A DNA stretch of 40,032 nucleotides from Methanomassiliicoccaceae archaeon (GTDB lineage: Archaea; Thermoplasmatota; Thermoplasmata; Methanomassiliicoccales; Methanomethylophilaceae): positions 1 to 40,032 of the forward strand of contig PWHV01000006.1 of the NCBI GenBank assembly GCA_003555025.1, given 5' to 3'. Below are positions 11,093 through 18,146 of the stretch, piece after piece. Numbering within the stretch: position 1 is the first letter of the stretch; each line of letters opens with the position of its first letter. The notes beneath the pieces were generated by a model. That model was not told where the DNA came from. It saw only the letters and a program-made list of their open reading frames with translations, and did not search any database. The translations under genes were made by a program, and so were the position numbers.

Positions 11093-11101
11093 TTTTAAAT
11101 A
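11093..11101 (+). promoter_or_regulatory. TATA-like box for the asd-homocysteine operon
   Basis: TTTTAAATA predicts a transcription start near 11122-11127 and a leader of about 28 nt that carries the GGAGG site (11140-11144) before the TTG start of asd. Confidence 0.5.
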
Positions 11102-11151
11102 CCCATCCAATATGGGGATTTCATTCAGCTCACAGCAATGGAGGTTTTTTA

Positions 11152-12210
11152 TTGGACAAGGTTAAAGTAGCGGTTCTTGGCGCCACCGGGATGATCGGGC
11201 AGAGATTCATACAGATCCTCGAGGACCACCCCTATTTCGAGTTCGGAGGACTGTACGCCTCGGAGAGGTCGGCAGGCAAGCGGCTGGGGGACGTTCTGAG
11301 GATCAGGGACCACCGTTTCCGCGATGAAACCCTGGAGATGCCCATCGAGAAGATGGAGGCCAAGACCGTGGCCGACTCATCGCGGGTGGCGTTCAGCGGC
11401 CTTCCCGCCGAGGCCGCCAAGGACATGGAGTCCGAACTGGCCCAGGCCGGTCTGGCAGTGTTCTCCAACGCCTCGTCGCACCGCATGTCGCCGGACGTGC
11501 CGTTGCTCATACCCGAGGTGAACCATGAGCACCTGGACGCCGTCAAGGACCAGGGCTCCTACGCCAACGGCGGCTTTATAGTGACCAACGCCAACTGTTC
11601 CACCACCGGCATCGCCCCGCCCCTCAAAGCCCTGGACGACGCCTTCGGACTGGATCTCGTCACCGTTTCCACCTACCAGGCCATCTCCGGCGCTGGATAC
11701 CCCGGCGTACCATCATTGGACATAGTAGGGAACATCCTGCCCCATATCGGAGGCGAGGAGGAGAAGATAGAGACCGAGATCAAGAAGATGCTGGGCGTTT
11801 GGAAGGATGGTTTCTTGTACTCCGATTTCACCATGCTCGCCAACTGCGCCCGCGTCCCGGTGGTCGACGGCCACCTCGAGGCCATGGTGCTGCGGATGGA
11901 CTCCACCCCCGAGGTGGAGGAGGCGATCGCGGCCTTGGAGTCTTTCCGCGGCCTTCCTGAGGGCATGAGGCTCCCATCGGCCCCAGAGAGGCCGGTCATA
12001 GTCATGAGGGAGCCGGACCGGCCCCAGCCCGCCTTGGACTCCTTCGCCGGGGAGCCGGAGAGGGCCAGGGGGATGGCTGTCAGCGTCGGCCGTGTCCGCC
12101 GGGACGGGGACTGGTTCAAACTGTTCACCCTGTCGCACAACACCCTGCGCGGCGGGGCGGGAGGCTCGTTGCTGAATGCAGAGCTGGCCAAGGCCAAGGG
12201 CCTTCTGTGA
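11152..12210 (+). CDS. Aspartate-semialdehyde dehydrogenase
   Basis: Makes L-aspartate 4-semialdehyde from aspartyl phosphate with NADPH. The 352-residue protein is the archaeal/fungal type: VAVLGATGMIGQRF is the nucleotide-binding N-terminus, VTNANCSTTGIA holds the catalytic cysteine, and a late SVGRVRRDGDWFKLF segment precedes SHNTLRGGAGG. The start is read as TTG 11152 because GGAGG ends 7 nt upstream and no in-frame ATG or GTG precedes the homology. It stands first in a tight operon with the DUF39, NIL/ferredoxin and UPF0280 genes, which use aspartate semialdehyde to make homocysteine, so this copy is dedicated at least partly to that route. Confidence 0.93.
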   Translation: MDKVKVAVLGATGMIGQRFIQILEDHPYFEFGGLYASERSAGKRLGDVLRIRDHRFRDETLEMPIEKMEAKTVADSSRVAFSGLPAEAAKDMESELAQAGLAVFSNASSHRMSPDVPLLIPEVNHEHLDAVKDQGSYANGGFIVTNANCSTTGIAPPLKALDDAFGLDLVTVSTYQAISGAGYPGVPSLDIVGNILPHIGGEEEKIETEIKKMLGVWKDGFLYSDFTMLANCARVPVVDGHLEAMVLRMDSTPEVEEAIAALESFRGLPEGMRLPSAPERPVIVMREPDRPQPALDSFAGEPERARGMAVSVGRVRRDGDWFKLFTLSHNTLRGGAGGSLLNAELAKAKGLL

Positions 12211-12218
12211 GGTTGAAG

Positions 12219-13385
12219 ATGAAACGAAGCTATGAGGAGATCAACGAGAAGCTCGCCAACGGCGACGCCGTGGTCATGACCGCGGAGGAGGTCATAGGCC
12301 TGGTGGACTCCGTTGGAGTGGAGAAGGCGGCCGCCGAGGTGGACGTTGTGACCACCGGGACCTTCGGGGCGATGTGCTCCTCCGGCGCCTTCCTCAACTT
12401 CGGCCACTCCGACCCGCCCATAAAGATGGGCAATATCTGGCTCAACGACGTTCCCGCCTACACCGGCATCGCGGCGGTGGACTGCTACATCGGCGCCAGC
12501 GAGATGATGGAGGGCGACGGCGAGGAGTACGGCGGCGCCCATGTCATCGAGGACCTGATAGAGGGCAAGGCGGTGAAGATGCGCGCCGAGTCCGTCGGCA
12601 GCGACTGCTACCCCCGCAAGGAGATCGAGACCTTCGTATCCCTGGACACCCTCAACGAGGCGTACATGTTCAATCCCCGCAACGCCTATCAGAACTACGC
12701 TGTGGGAGTGAACTCGTCGCCGCGCACCCTGTTCACCTACATGGGCAAGCTGCTCCCCCGCTACAAGAACGCCACCTACAGCTCCGCCGGGCAGCTCTCG
12801 CCACTGCTCAACGACCCCCAGTGCCGGACCGTGGGCCTGGGTACGAGGATATTCCTCGGCGGTAACGAGGGTTACGTGTCATGGCAGGGCACCCAGTTCA
12901 ACACCACTCATCCGACCAGGAACGGAGTGCCGGTGGGCAACAGCAGGACCCTGGCGGTGATCGGTGACCTGAAGGGGATGAGCACCGATTACATCCGCGC
13001 CCTCAGCGTGCACAATTACGGCATATCGATCGCGGTGGGCATCGGCGTGCCCATACCGATACTGGACGAGGACATGATGCGGGCCTGCGCCATCAAGGAC
13101 GAGGAGATATACGCCCCCGTAATCGATTATTCAGTACAATCACGGCGCCGCAAGACGCTGGCGGAGGTGAGCTACGCCGACCTGCGCTCCGGGACCATCG
13201 AGCTCTTCGACCGCAAGGTCAAGACCTCGTCCCTTTCCTCGTACCCCAAGGCCAAGGCCATCGCCGCGGAGCTGAAGAACTGGCTTGACGAGGGGCGGTT
13301 CGAGATCAGCCGGCCGGTGGCCCCGTTGCCTTCCGAGAGCAAGCCCAAGCCTCTGAACATATCCACGCGGGAGGAGCTGGAATGA
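12219..13385 (+). CDS. L-aspartate semialdehyde sulfurtransferase (DUF39, homocysteine biosynthesis)
   Basis: COG1900/DUF39 protein, the family of Methanosarcina MA1821, which together with a NIL/ferredoxin partner builds homocysteine from aspartate semialdehyde and sulfide-derived sulfur. Of 388 residues, C53 (GAMCSSGAFLNFGHSDPP) and C130 (GSDCYPRKE) lie where the family has two conserved cysteines implicated in persulfide chemistry. A further conserved stretch is NEGYVSWQGTQFNT. ATG 12219 is preceded by GAGG with 6-nt spacing; a GTG at 12207 overlapping the asd stop is the alternative. Its stop overlaps the next gene by 4 nt. Immediate linkage to asd supports the function strongly. Confidence 0.9.
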   Translation: MKRSYEEINEKLANGDAVVMTAEEVIGLVDSVGVEKAAAEVDVVTTGTFGAMCSSGAFLNFGHSDPPIKMGNIWLNDVPAYTGIAAVDCYIGASEMMEGDGEEYGGAHVIEDLIEGKAVKMRAESVGSDCYPRKEIETFVSLDTLNEAYMFNPRNAYQNYAVGVNSSPRTLFTYMGKLLPRYKNATYSSAGQLSPLLNDPQCRTVGLGTRIFLGGNEGYVSWQGTQFNTTHPTRNGVPVGNSRTLAVIGDLKGMSTDYIRALSVHNYGISIAVGIGVPIPILDEDMMRACAIKDEEIYAPVIDYSVQSRRRKTLAEVSYADLRSGTIELFDRKVKTSSLSSYPKAKAIAAELKNWLDEGRFEISRPVAPLPSESKPKPLNISTREELE

Positions 13386-13792
13386 CCGTGCGCAAGAAGT
13401 ACCTGCTGGCATTCACCCCGGAGAACGCGAACCTCCCGGTGATAGCGGTCCTGGTGCAGAAGTTCGGCATCATACCGAACATCATGCAGGCCAAGGTGAA
13501 CGAGAGAGGAGGGCGCCTCGTCCTGGACATAGAGGGTGACAGCGAATCCCTGGAGAACGCCAAGGCCCACATCCTCGAGCAGGGCGTGGAGATGAAGGAG
13601 CTCGACCGCCATGTCTTCCGCGACGAGTGGCGCTGCATACACTGCGGAGCTTGTGTGTCGATTTGCCCCGCCGAAGCGTTCCACGTGGACATGGAGACCT
13701 ACGAGGTGCGGTTCAACCCCGAGAAGTGCATAGCCTGCGAGGCCTGCATAAACGCCTGCTCCCCCAAGGCCATGAAGCTGGAGCTATGGTGA
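13382..13792 (+). CDS. NIL-domain ferredoxin, homocysteine biosynthesis partner
   Basis: A 136-residue protein with an N-terminal NIL domain (about 4-77) and two [4Fe-4S] ferredoxin motifs, CIHCGACVSICP and CIACEACINACSP. This is the architecture of Methanosarcina MA1822, which works with the DUF39 sulfurtransferase, probably supplying electrons to reduce the disulfide or persulfide intermediate. Each cluster motif has the four expected cysteines. It is coupled to the DUF39 gene by an ATGA overlap and to the next gene by a short overlap. Confidence 0.9.
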   Translation: MTVRKKYLLAFTPENANLPVIAVLVQKFGIIPNIMQAKVNERGGRLVLDIEGDSESLENAKAHILEQGVEMKELDRHVFRDEWRCIHCGACVSICPAEAFHVDMETYEVRFNPEKCIACEACINACSPKAMKLELW

Positions 13793-14568
13793 TTCGGGAG
13801 CATTTCGAGCTGGGCGAGACCGCCCTCACCATCATCGCCGATGAGGAGTTCATCCCGGCGGGGAAGGAGGCGGTCTTCGACGCCCGTGCGAGCATCGAGG
13901 CCGCCATCGCCTCAGACCCCTATTTCGCCAGTACCTGGGAGCCCATCGAGGCCGTCACCGATGACCGGGTCATCCGCCGCATGTGCTCCGCCGCCGCCGC
14001 GGCGGAGGTGGGGCCGATGGCCGCGGTGGCGGGGACGGTGGCCTGGGAGGCCGTCGAGGCGATGCGCGACGCCGGCGCGGGGACGGTGGTGGCGGACAAC
14101 GGCGGCGACATCGCCCTGGTCTGCGAGCGCCCGGTCACGGTGGGGATTTACAGCGGCGGCCCCCTCCGCAACCTGGGGCTATCCGTCGGCCCCCGCTCCG
14201 ACGTGCTGGGAATCTGCAGCTCCTCCGCCAAGGTGGGGCACTCCATATCCCTGGGCGAGTCCCATGTCTGCACCGTCGTGGCCGAGGACGTGAGCCTGGC
14301 CGACGCGTTCGCGACCGCCCTGGGCAACATGGTAGCCAGCGACGACGTCCACCATCTACAGGAATGCGTCTCCAGAGTGGCCAGCTTCAAAGGGGTAAAG
14401 GGGGCGATGGCCAACATCGGCGAGAATCTGGCCATGGCGGGCGACCTGCCTCGGCTGGTCAGGGTAGAGGAGAGGGAGGCGCTAATCACCAGACGCAGCC
14501 TGAATATCGGAGGTAATCCTTTTTTAGGCGCAGAATATATGGACAAAGGCGAGGAGAGAAGGCGATGA
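13786..14568 (+). CDS. UPF0280 (ApbE-like) protein, sulfide assimilation
   Basis: COG2122 family protein of about 260 residues, related in fold to ApbE flavin transferases. Its Methanosarcina relative MA1715 is reported to aid efficient sulfide assimilation into homocysteine. Conserved features seen are VGPMAAVAGTVAWEAVEAM, VVADNGGDIAL and VLGICSSSAKVGHS. Being fourth in the asd-DUF39-NIL/ferredoxin operon fits that role. The start may be ATG 13786 or GTG 13789; the latter gives a 4-nt GTGA overlap and better spacing from GGAG. Its 3' end contains an AT-rich patch that may be the hisG promoter. Confidence 0.82.
   Translation: MVIREHFELGETALTIIADEEFIPAGKEAVFDARASIEAAIASDPYFASTWEPIEAVTDDRVIRRMCSAAAAAEVGPMAAVAGTVAWEAVEAMRDAGAGTVVADNGGDIALVCERPVTVGIYSGGPLRNLGLSVGPRSDVLGICSSSAKVGHSISLGESHVCTVVAEDVSLADAFATALGNMVASDDVHHLQECVSRVASFKGVKGAMANIGENLAMAGDLPRLVRVEEREALITRRSLNIGGNPFLGAEYMDKGEERRR
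14533..14541 (+). promoter_or_regulatory. Possible internal promoter for hisG
   Basis: GAATATATG, in an AT-rich patch within the last codons of the UPF0280 gene, is centred 28 nt before ATG 14565 of hisG. That is the spacing of a leaderless archaeal promoter, although the hisG ATG also has a GGAG site. It would allow the his genes to be expressed apart from the homocysteine operon. Confidence 0.35.
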
Positions 14569-15428
14569 CCCTGCGAATGGCCGTACCCAACAAAGGCAGA
14601 TTGAACGAGAGGGCGCTGGAACTGCTCCACAAAGCGGGGCTGGAGATGGACATCAATTGGGGACGACGCCTTTACGCCGCCGCCGAAAACCAGGACATGG
14701 AGGTGATGTTCGTCCGCGCCCAGGACGTCCCCCGTTTCATACACAGCGGCACCGTCGACATGGGGATAACCGGTCTCGACCTAATACTAGAGGCCGACCT
14801 CGATGTGGAATGGGTACTGGACCTCGACTTTGGGCACTGCCGTCTGGCGGTGGCCGCCCCCGAGGCCACGGGATACACCAGCGTGGAAGACATCCCCGAG
14901 GGCGCCCGGGTGGCGACCTCCTTCCCCAACCTGGCCTGGCAGTTCTTCGCCGGCCGCGGCAAGAACGTGGAGATCGTCCGCGTATCCGGGGCGGCGGAGA
15001 TAACGCCGCACATCGGAGTGGCGGACCTCATAGTCGACCTCGTCTCCAGCGGGTCCACGCTGCGCACCAACCGCCTTGTCGAGCTGGACAGCATCATGCA
15101 CTCCCAGGCGGTCATCGTGGCCAACCCGGACAGCCTGCAGTCGAAGGGCAAGGAGATAAACGACCTGGGGTCTTCGGTGGAGAGCGTTCTGCTGGCGGAG
15201 AAGAAGAAGTACCTGATGGCGGACATCATGAGCGACACCTTGCCAGAGGTGGAGAGGATCTTCCCCGGCGTGGCGGGGCCCACGGTGATGAACATCGCCG
15301 GCCGCGACGACATGGTGGCGATACACGTGGTCATCGACAAGAGCGAGGTCTACGATGCGGTCAACTCCTTGAAGTCCATGGGAGCCAAGGGCATATTGAC
15401 CCTGCCCATCGACAGGCTGGTGCCATGA
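14565..15428 (+). CDS. ATP phosphoribosyltransferase (long form)
   Basis: First step of histidine synthesis, joining ATP and PRPP. At 287 residues it is the long HisG, with the catalytic domains (MAVPNKGRLNERALELL at the start, and a PRPP loop with VDLVSSGSTLRTNRLVEL) and a C-terminal ACT-like regulatory domain of about 75 residues that allows histidine feedback without HisZ. It overlaps the UPF0280 stop by 4 nt and hisC by 4 nt. A GGAG site precedes ATG 14565. Confidence 0.95.
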   Translation: MTLRMAVPNKGRLNERALELLHKAGLEMDINWGRRLYAAAENQDMEVMFVRAQDVPRFIHSGTVDMGITGLDLILEADLDVEWVLDLDFGHCRLAVAAPEATGYTSVEDIPEGARVATSFPNLAWQFFAGRGKNVEIVRVSGAAEITPHIGVADLIVDLVSSGSTLRTNRLVELDSIMHSQAVIVANPDSLQSKGKEINDLGSSVESVLLAEKKKYLMADIMSDTLPEVERIFPGVAGPTVMNIAGRDDMVAIHVVIDKSEVYDAVNSLKSMGAKGILTLPIDRLVP

Positions 15429-16471
15429 TGGACCGCTCCTTGATGCGAGAGTCCGCCCGCCATTTCAAGCCCTATTACAGCCCCGACGCCGACGGAGCGC
15501 TGCGCCTTGACACCAACACCAATGTGCTGGGGCCCAACCCCGCCGCCGCGGCGGCCCTCGCCGACCTTAGCTGCCTCGACTTCAACCAGTACCCGGACAC
15601 CTACTCAAGGCCTTTGCGTCGCAAGCTGGCCGGATTCCACGGCCTCAGCGAGGACAACTTCGTCACCGGCTCCGGATCCGATGAGATAATCGACATACTG
15701 TTCAAGACCTTCACCGACAAGGGGGACGTGGCCGTCATGCCCCATCCCTCCTACTCCATATACGAGTATTTCAGCGAGCTTCATGGCGGCGTCCCGGTCA
15801 AGGTCGACCTCGACGACGGGTTCCAACTGGACGTCGAAGGGATGCTGGCCCCTGACGCGGCCATCATAATGATCCCCTCACCGAACAATCCCACCGGCAA
15901 CTCCTTCCGCCGCGAAGACCTCATAAGCATCATCGAGCGAAGCGATCGCCCGGTGGTCATCGACGAGGCCTACGGCGAGTACCACGGCGACTCCTTCATA
16001 CCTTTGGTGGAGGAGTATGACAACCTCATAGTCACCCGCACCTTCTCCAAGGCCTATGCGATGGCGGGGCTGCGCGTCGGCTACTGCGCCTGCAGCGCCG
16101 CCGCGGCGGAGATGATGACCTGCATCAGGATACCTTACTCGTTGAACATGGTCAGCGAGAGGGCGGCCGTCGCCGCATTGGAGGACCAGGATTTCATCAC
16201 ACGGACGGTGGAGATGACGGAGAAAAACCGTCCGATGCTCGCCAAGGGCCTGGAGGGGATGGGGTTCCGATGCTTCCCCAGCGACGCCAACTTCATCCTG
16301 GCGAGGTCGCCTGTTGACCACCGCGGACTGGTGGACGGCCTCAAGGAGCGCGGCATACTGGTGCGTGACTTCGGCCACCGCCGCCTGCTGGAGGGCTGCG
16401 TGCGCTTCACCGTGGGCACCGAGGAGATGAACCAGAGGCTGCTGCGGGCCTGCAGGGAGCTGATAGGATGA
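15425..16471 (+). CDS. Histidinol-phosphate aminotransferase
   Basis: PLP-dependent fold-type I aminotransferase of 348 residues that converts imidazole acetol phosphate to histidinol phosphate. Seen are MIPSPNNPTGNSF, VVIDEAYGEY with the PLP-binding Asp, and TRTFSKAYAMAGLRVGY with the Schiff-base lysine. The C-terminus has GCVRFTVGTEEMN with the substrate-carboxylate arginine. The start is ATG 15425 (overlapping the hisG stop) or the adjacent ATG 15428. Position inside hisG-C-H-A separates it from the CobD-like aminotransferase at 37926. Confidence 0.94.
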   Translation: MMDRSLMRESARHFKPYYSPDADGALRLDTNTNVLGPNPAAAAALADLSCLDFNQYPDTYSRPLRRKLAGFHGLSEDNFVTGSGSDEIIDILFKTFTDKGDVAVMPHPSYSIYEYFSELHGGVPVKVDLDDGFQLDVEGMLAPDAAIIMIPSPNNPTGNSFRREDLISIIERSDRPVVIDEAYGEYHGDSFIPLVEEYDNLIVTRTFSKAYAMAGLRVGYCACSAAAAEMMTCIRIPYSLNMVSERAAVAALEDQDFITRTVEMTEKNRPMLAKGLEGMGFRCFPSDANFILARSPVDHRGLVDGLKERGILVRDFGHRRLLEGCVRFTVGTEEMNQRLLRACRELIG

Positions 16472-17070
16472 CCCTCAAAGTGTCGCTGGCCGACTACGGG
16501 GTGGGCAATCTTCACTCCATACGCAAGGCCCTGGAGATCTGCGGCGCCGAGGTCTCGGAGGTGGAGGACATGTCCCTTCTCGCTGAGGCCGACTGCATCG
16601 TCCTTCCCGGGGTGGGGGCGTTCAACCGCACCATGGAACGGCTCCTGCCTTTCCGCGACCGCATCATCGAGCGCCTGGAGGGCGGCACCCCCGCGCTAGG
16701 CATCTGCATCGGTATGCATATCCTCTTCGAGGGCAGCGATGAGGGGGACTCCCCCGGGCTGGGCTTCATCGATGGCTCGGTCGTCCCCATGGAAGCTAGC
16801 AGCCTCCCTCACATGGGATGGAACGACATCGATGGCAACGACCCCATCTTGGAGGGGGTGGACGACCGCTACTTCTATTTCGCCCATTCCTATCGCGCCC
16901 GCCCCGATGAACCCTCGGCGATAGTGGGCTCGACCTATTACGAAAGCATGTTCCCCTCCTTGTTCCGCTGTGAGAACACCTACGGGTGCCAGTTCCATCC
17001 GGAGAAGAGCAGTTCCTCCGGGCTCAGGTTGCTGGAGAACTTCGTCGGCTTCGCGGAGGAATGCCTGTGA
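16468..17070 (+). CDS. Imidazole glycerol phosphate synthase, glutaminase subunit
   Basis: HisH supplies ammonia from glutamine to HisF. The 200 residues form a class I amidotransferase: LADYGVGNLHSI at the N-terminus, LPGVGAFN oxyanion-region motif, the nucleophile in GICIGMH, and the His-Glu pair in FHPEKS. It overlaps hisC by 4 nt. Its partner hisF lies 5.7 kb away beyond the inserted kinase locus. Confidence 0.95.
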   Translation: MTLKVSLADYGVGNLHSIRKALEICGAEVSEVEDMSLLAEADCIVLPGVGAFNRTMERLLPFRDRIIERLEGGTPALGICIGMHILFEGSDEGDSPGLGFIDGSVVPMEASSLPHMGWNDIDGNDPILEGVDDRYFYFAHSYRARPDEPSAIVGSTYYESMFPSLFRCENTYGCQFHPEKSSSSGLRLLENFVGFAEECL

Positions 17071-17786
17071 TCGTCATACCGGCGGTGGACATCATGGACC
17101 ATTGCGTGGTCCAGCTCGTCGGCGGCGTCCCCGGCACCGAGCTGTTCAGCATTCCCGACCCGTTGCAGGTGGCCAGAGGATGGACCCTGAAAGGTGCCCC
17201 GGCGCTGCACGTCGTCGACCTGGACGGGGCCTTCGGCAAAGAAGACAACCTCGACCGCATAATCGGCATGGCGGCCGAGTGCGAGGTGCCGGTGCAGGTG
17301 GGGGGCGGCATATCCACGGACGAGAAGGCGGACCGGCTGCTGGACGCAGGGGTTGCACGGGTCATCGTCGGCACGCGGGGCATCAAGGAGCCGGAATGGC
17401 TGGAGCGGTTGGCGGAGCGCCGTCCCGGCCGCATCATACAAGCGCTGGACGTAAAGGACGGCAGGATAACCATGCGAGGATGGCAGGAGGAGGCGCCGAT
17501 GAGCCTCGAGGACATGTTCTCCCGCATCGAGGCCTTGCCTCTGGCGGGCATACTCAACACCAATGTCAACGTCGAGGGCAAAGGCCAAGGTATAGACGTA
17601 GGGGCGGCCACGGACTTCATCTCCCGCTCGCCGCACCCGGTCATATCCTCCGGCGGAGTGAGCACCATCGACGACGTCCTCGTCCTGAAGGATGCGGGCG
17701 CGGCGGCGGCGGTCGTCGGGGTGGCGGTGTACAGCGGCGAGTTCCGCCCCTGGGAGTGGCCCACCCCCTGGACCGTGGGCGAATAG
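17067..17786 (+). CDS. ProFAR isomerase (HisA)
   Basis: TIM-barrel isomerase for the Amadori rearrangement of ProFAR in histidine synthesis, about 239 residues. The catalytic aspartates are seen in IPAVDIMD and ALDVKDG, with phosphate-binding glycine motifs VQVGGGIST and ISSGGVSTIDD. The start is taken as GTG 17067: GGAGGA ends 6 nt upstream and the GTG overlaps the hisH stop by 4 nt. ATG 17061, only a base from the GGAGGA, is less likely. It ends the first his block; the converging membrane-protein gene follows after 14 nt. Confidence 0.93.
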   Translation: MIVIPAVDIMDHCVVQLVGGVPGTELFSIPDPLQVARGWTLKGAPALHVVDLDGAFGKEDNLDRIIGMAAECEVPVQVGGGISTDEKADRLLDAGVARVIVGTRGIKEPEWLERLAERRPGRIIQALDVKDGRITMRGWQEEAPMSLEDMFSRIEALPLAGILNTNVNVEGKGQGIDVGAATDFISRSPHPVISSGGVSTIDDVLVLKDAGAAAAVVGVAVYSGEFRPWEWPTPWTVGE

Positions 17787-17800
17787 TCTTTGTTTGAAGA

Positions 17801-18010
17801 TTAGGGGCCCTTGATCCCCAAGCGGGCCTTTATCTCTTCCCTGAACAGCCAGGCCAACACAGCGCCGTCCAACAGGACCAGCGCCGCGGCGATCAGCGAT
17901 GCCAGGACCCAATCCTCTGCGAACCAGTATATGAGATACCACACCAGGGCGTAGATGGCGACCGCGACCACCGTAAGCTGCGGGAAATATTTCGTTATGA
18001 AATCCTTCAT
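17801..18010 (-). CDS. Small two-helix membrane protein
   Basis: A 69-residue protein with two hydrophobic segments (about 11-30 and 34-54) joined by a short FAED turn, and a positively charged C-terminal tail (REEIKARLGIKG). No family is recognised. ATG 18010 is chosen because the N-terminus MKDFITKYFPQ leads directly into the first helix and an ATAAAAT TATA candidate lies 27 nt upstream. It lies downstream of the sensor kinase on the same strand and could be a membrane partner of it, but it appears to have its own promoter. Function unknown. Confidence 0.65.
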   Translation of the reverse strand: MKDFITKYFPQLTVVAVAIYALVWYLIYWFAEDWVLASLIAAALVLLDGAVLAWLFREEIKARLGIKGP

Positions 18011-18033
18011 CAATGGCGGATTGACCGGAGGGG

Positions 18034-18040
18034 ATAAAAT
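18034..18040 (-). promoter_or_regulatory. TATA-like box for the small membrane protein
   Basis: ATTTTAT on the minus strand is centred 27 nt before ATG 18010, with no ribosome site, which suggests leaderless transcription. Confidence 0.4.
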
Positions 18041-18146
18041 GGAATCCCTGGTATGGCCGCCGCTCCGCGGCCTCGGAGAAGGCCGTTGACAGGAGCTGCG
18101 GTCCGGAACGCCCCATGCCAAGAAGGTCCTGGTTCAGGTCATTGAC

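Noticed and set aside
10906-11151. N-terminal extension of aspartate-semialdehyde dehydrogenase
   Set aside because: It overlaps chorismate mutase, crosses the palindrome and TATA box, and has no homology; TTG 11152 has a good ribosome site.
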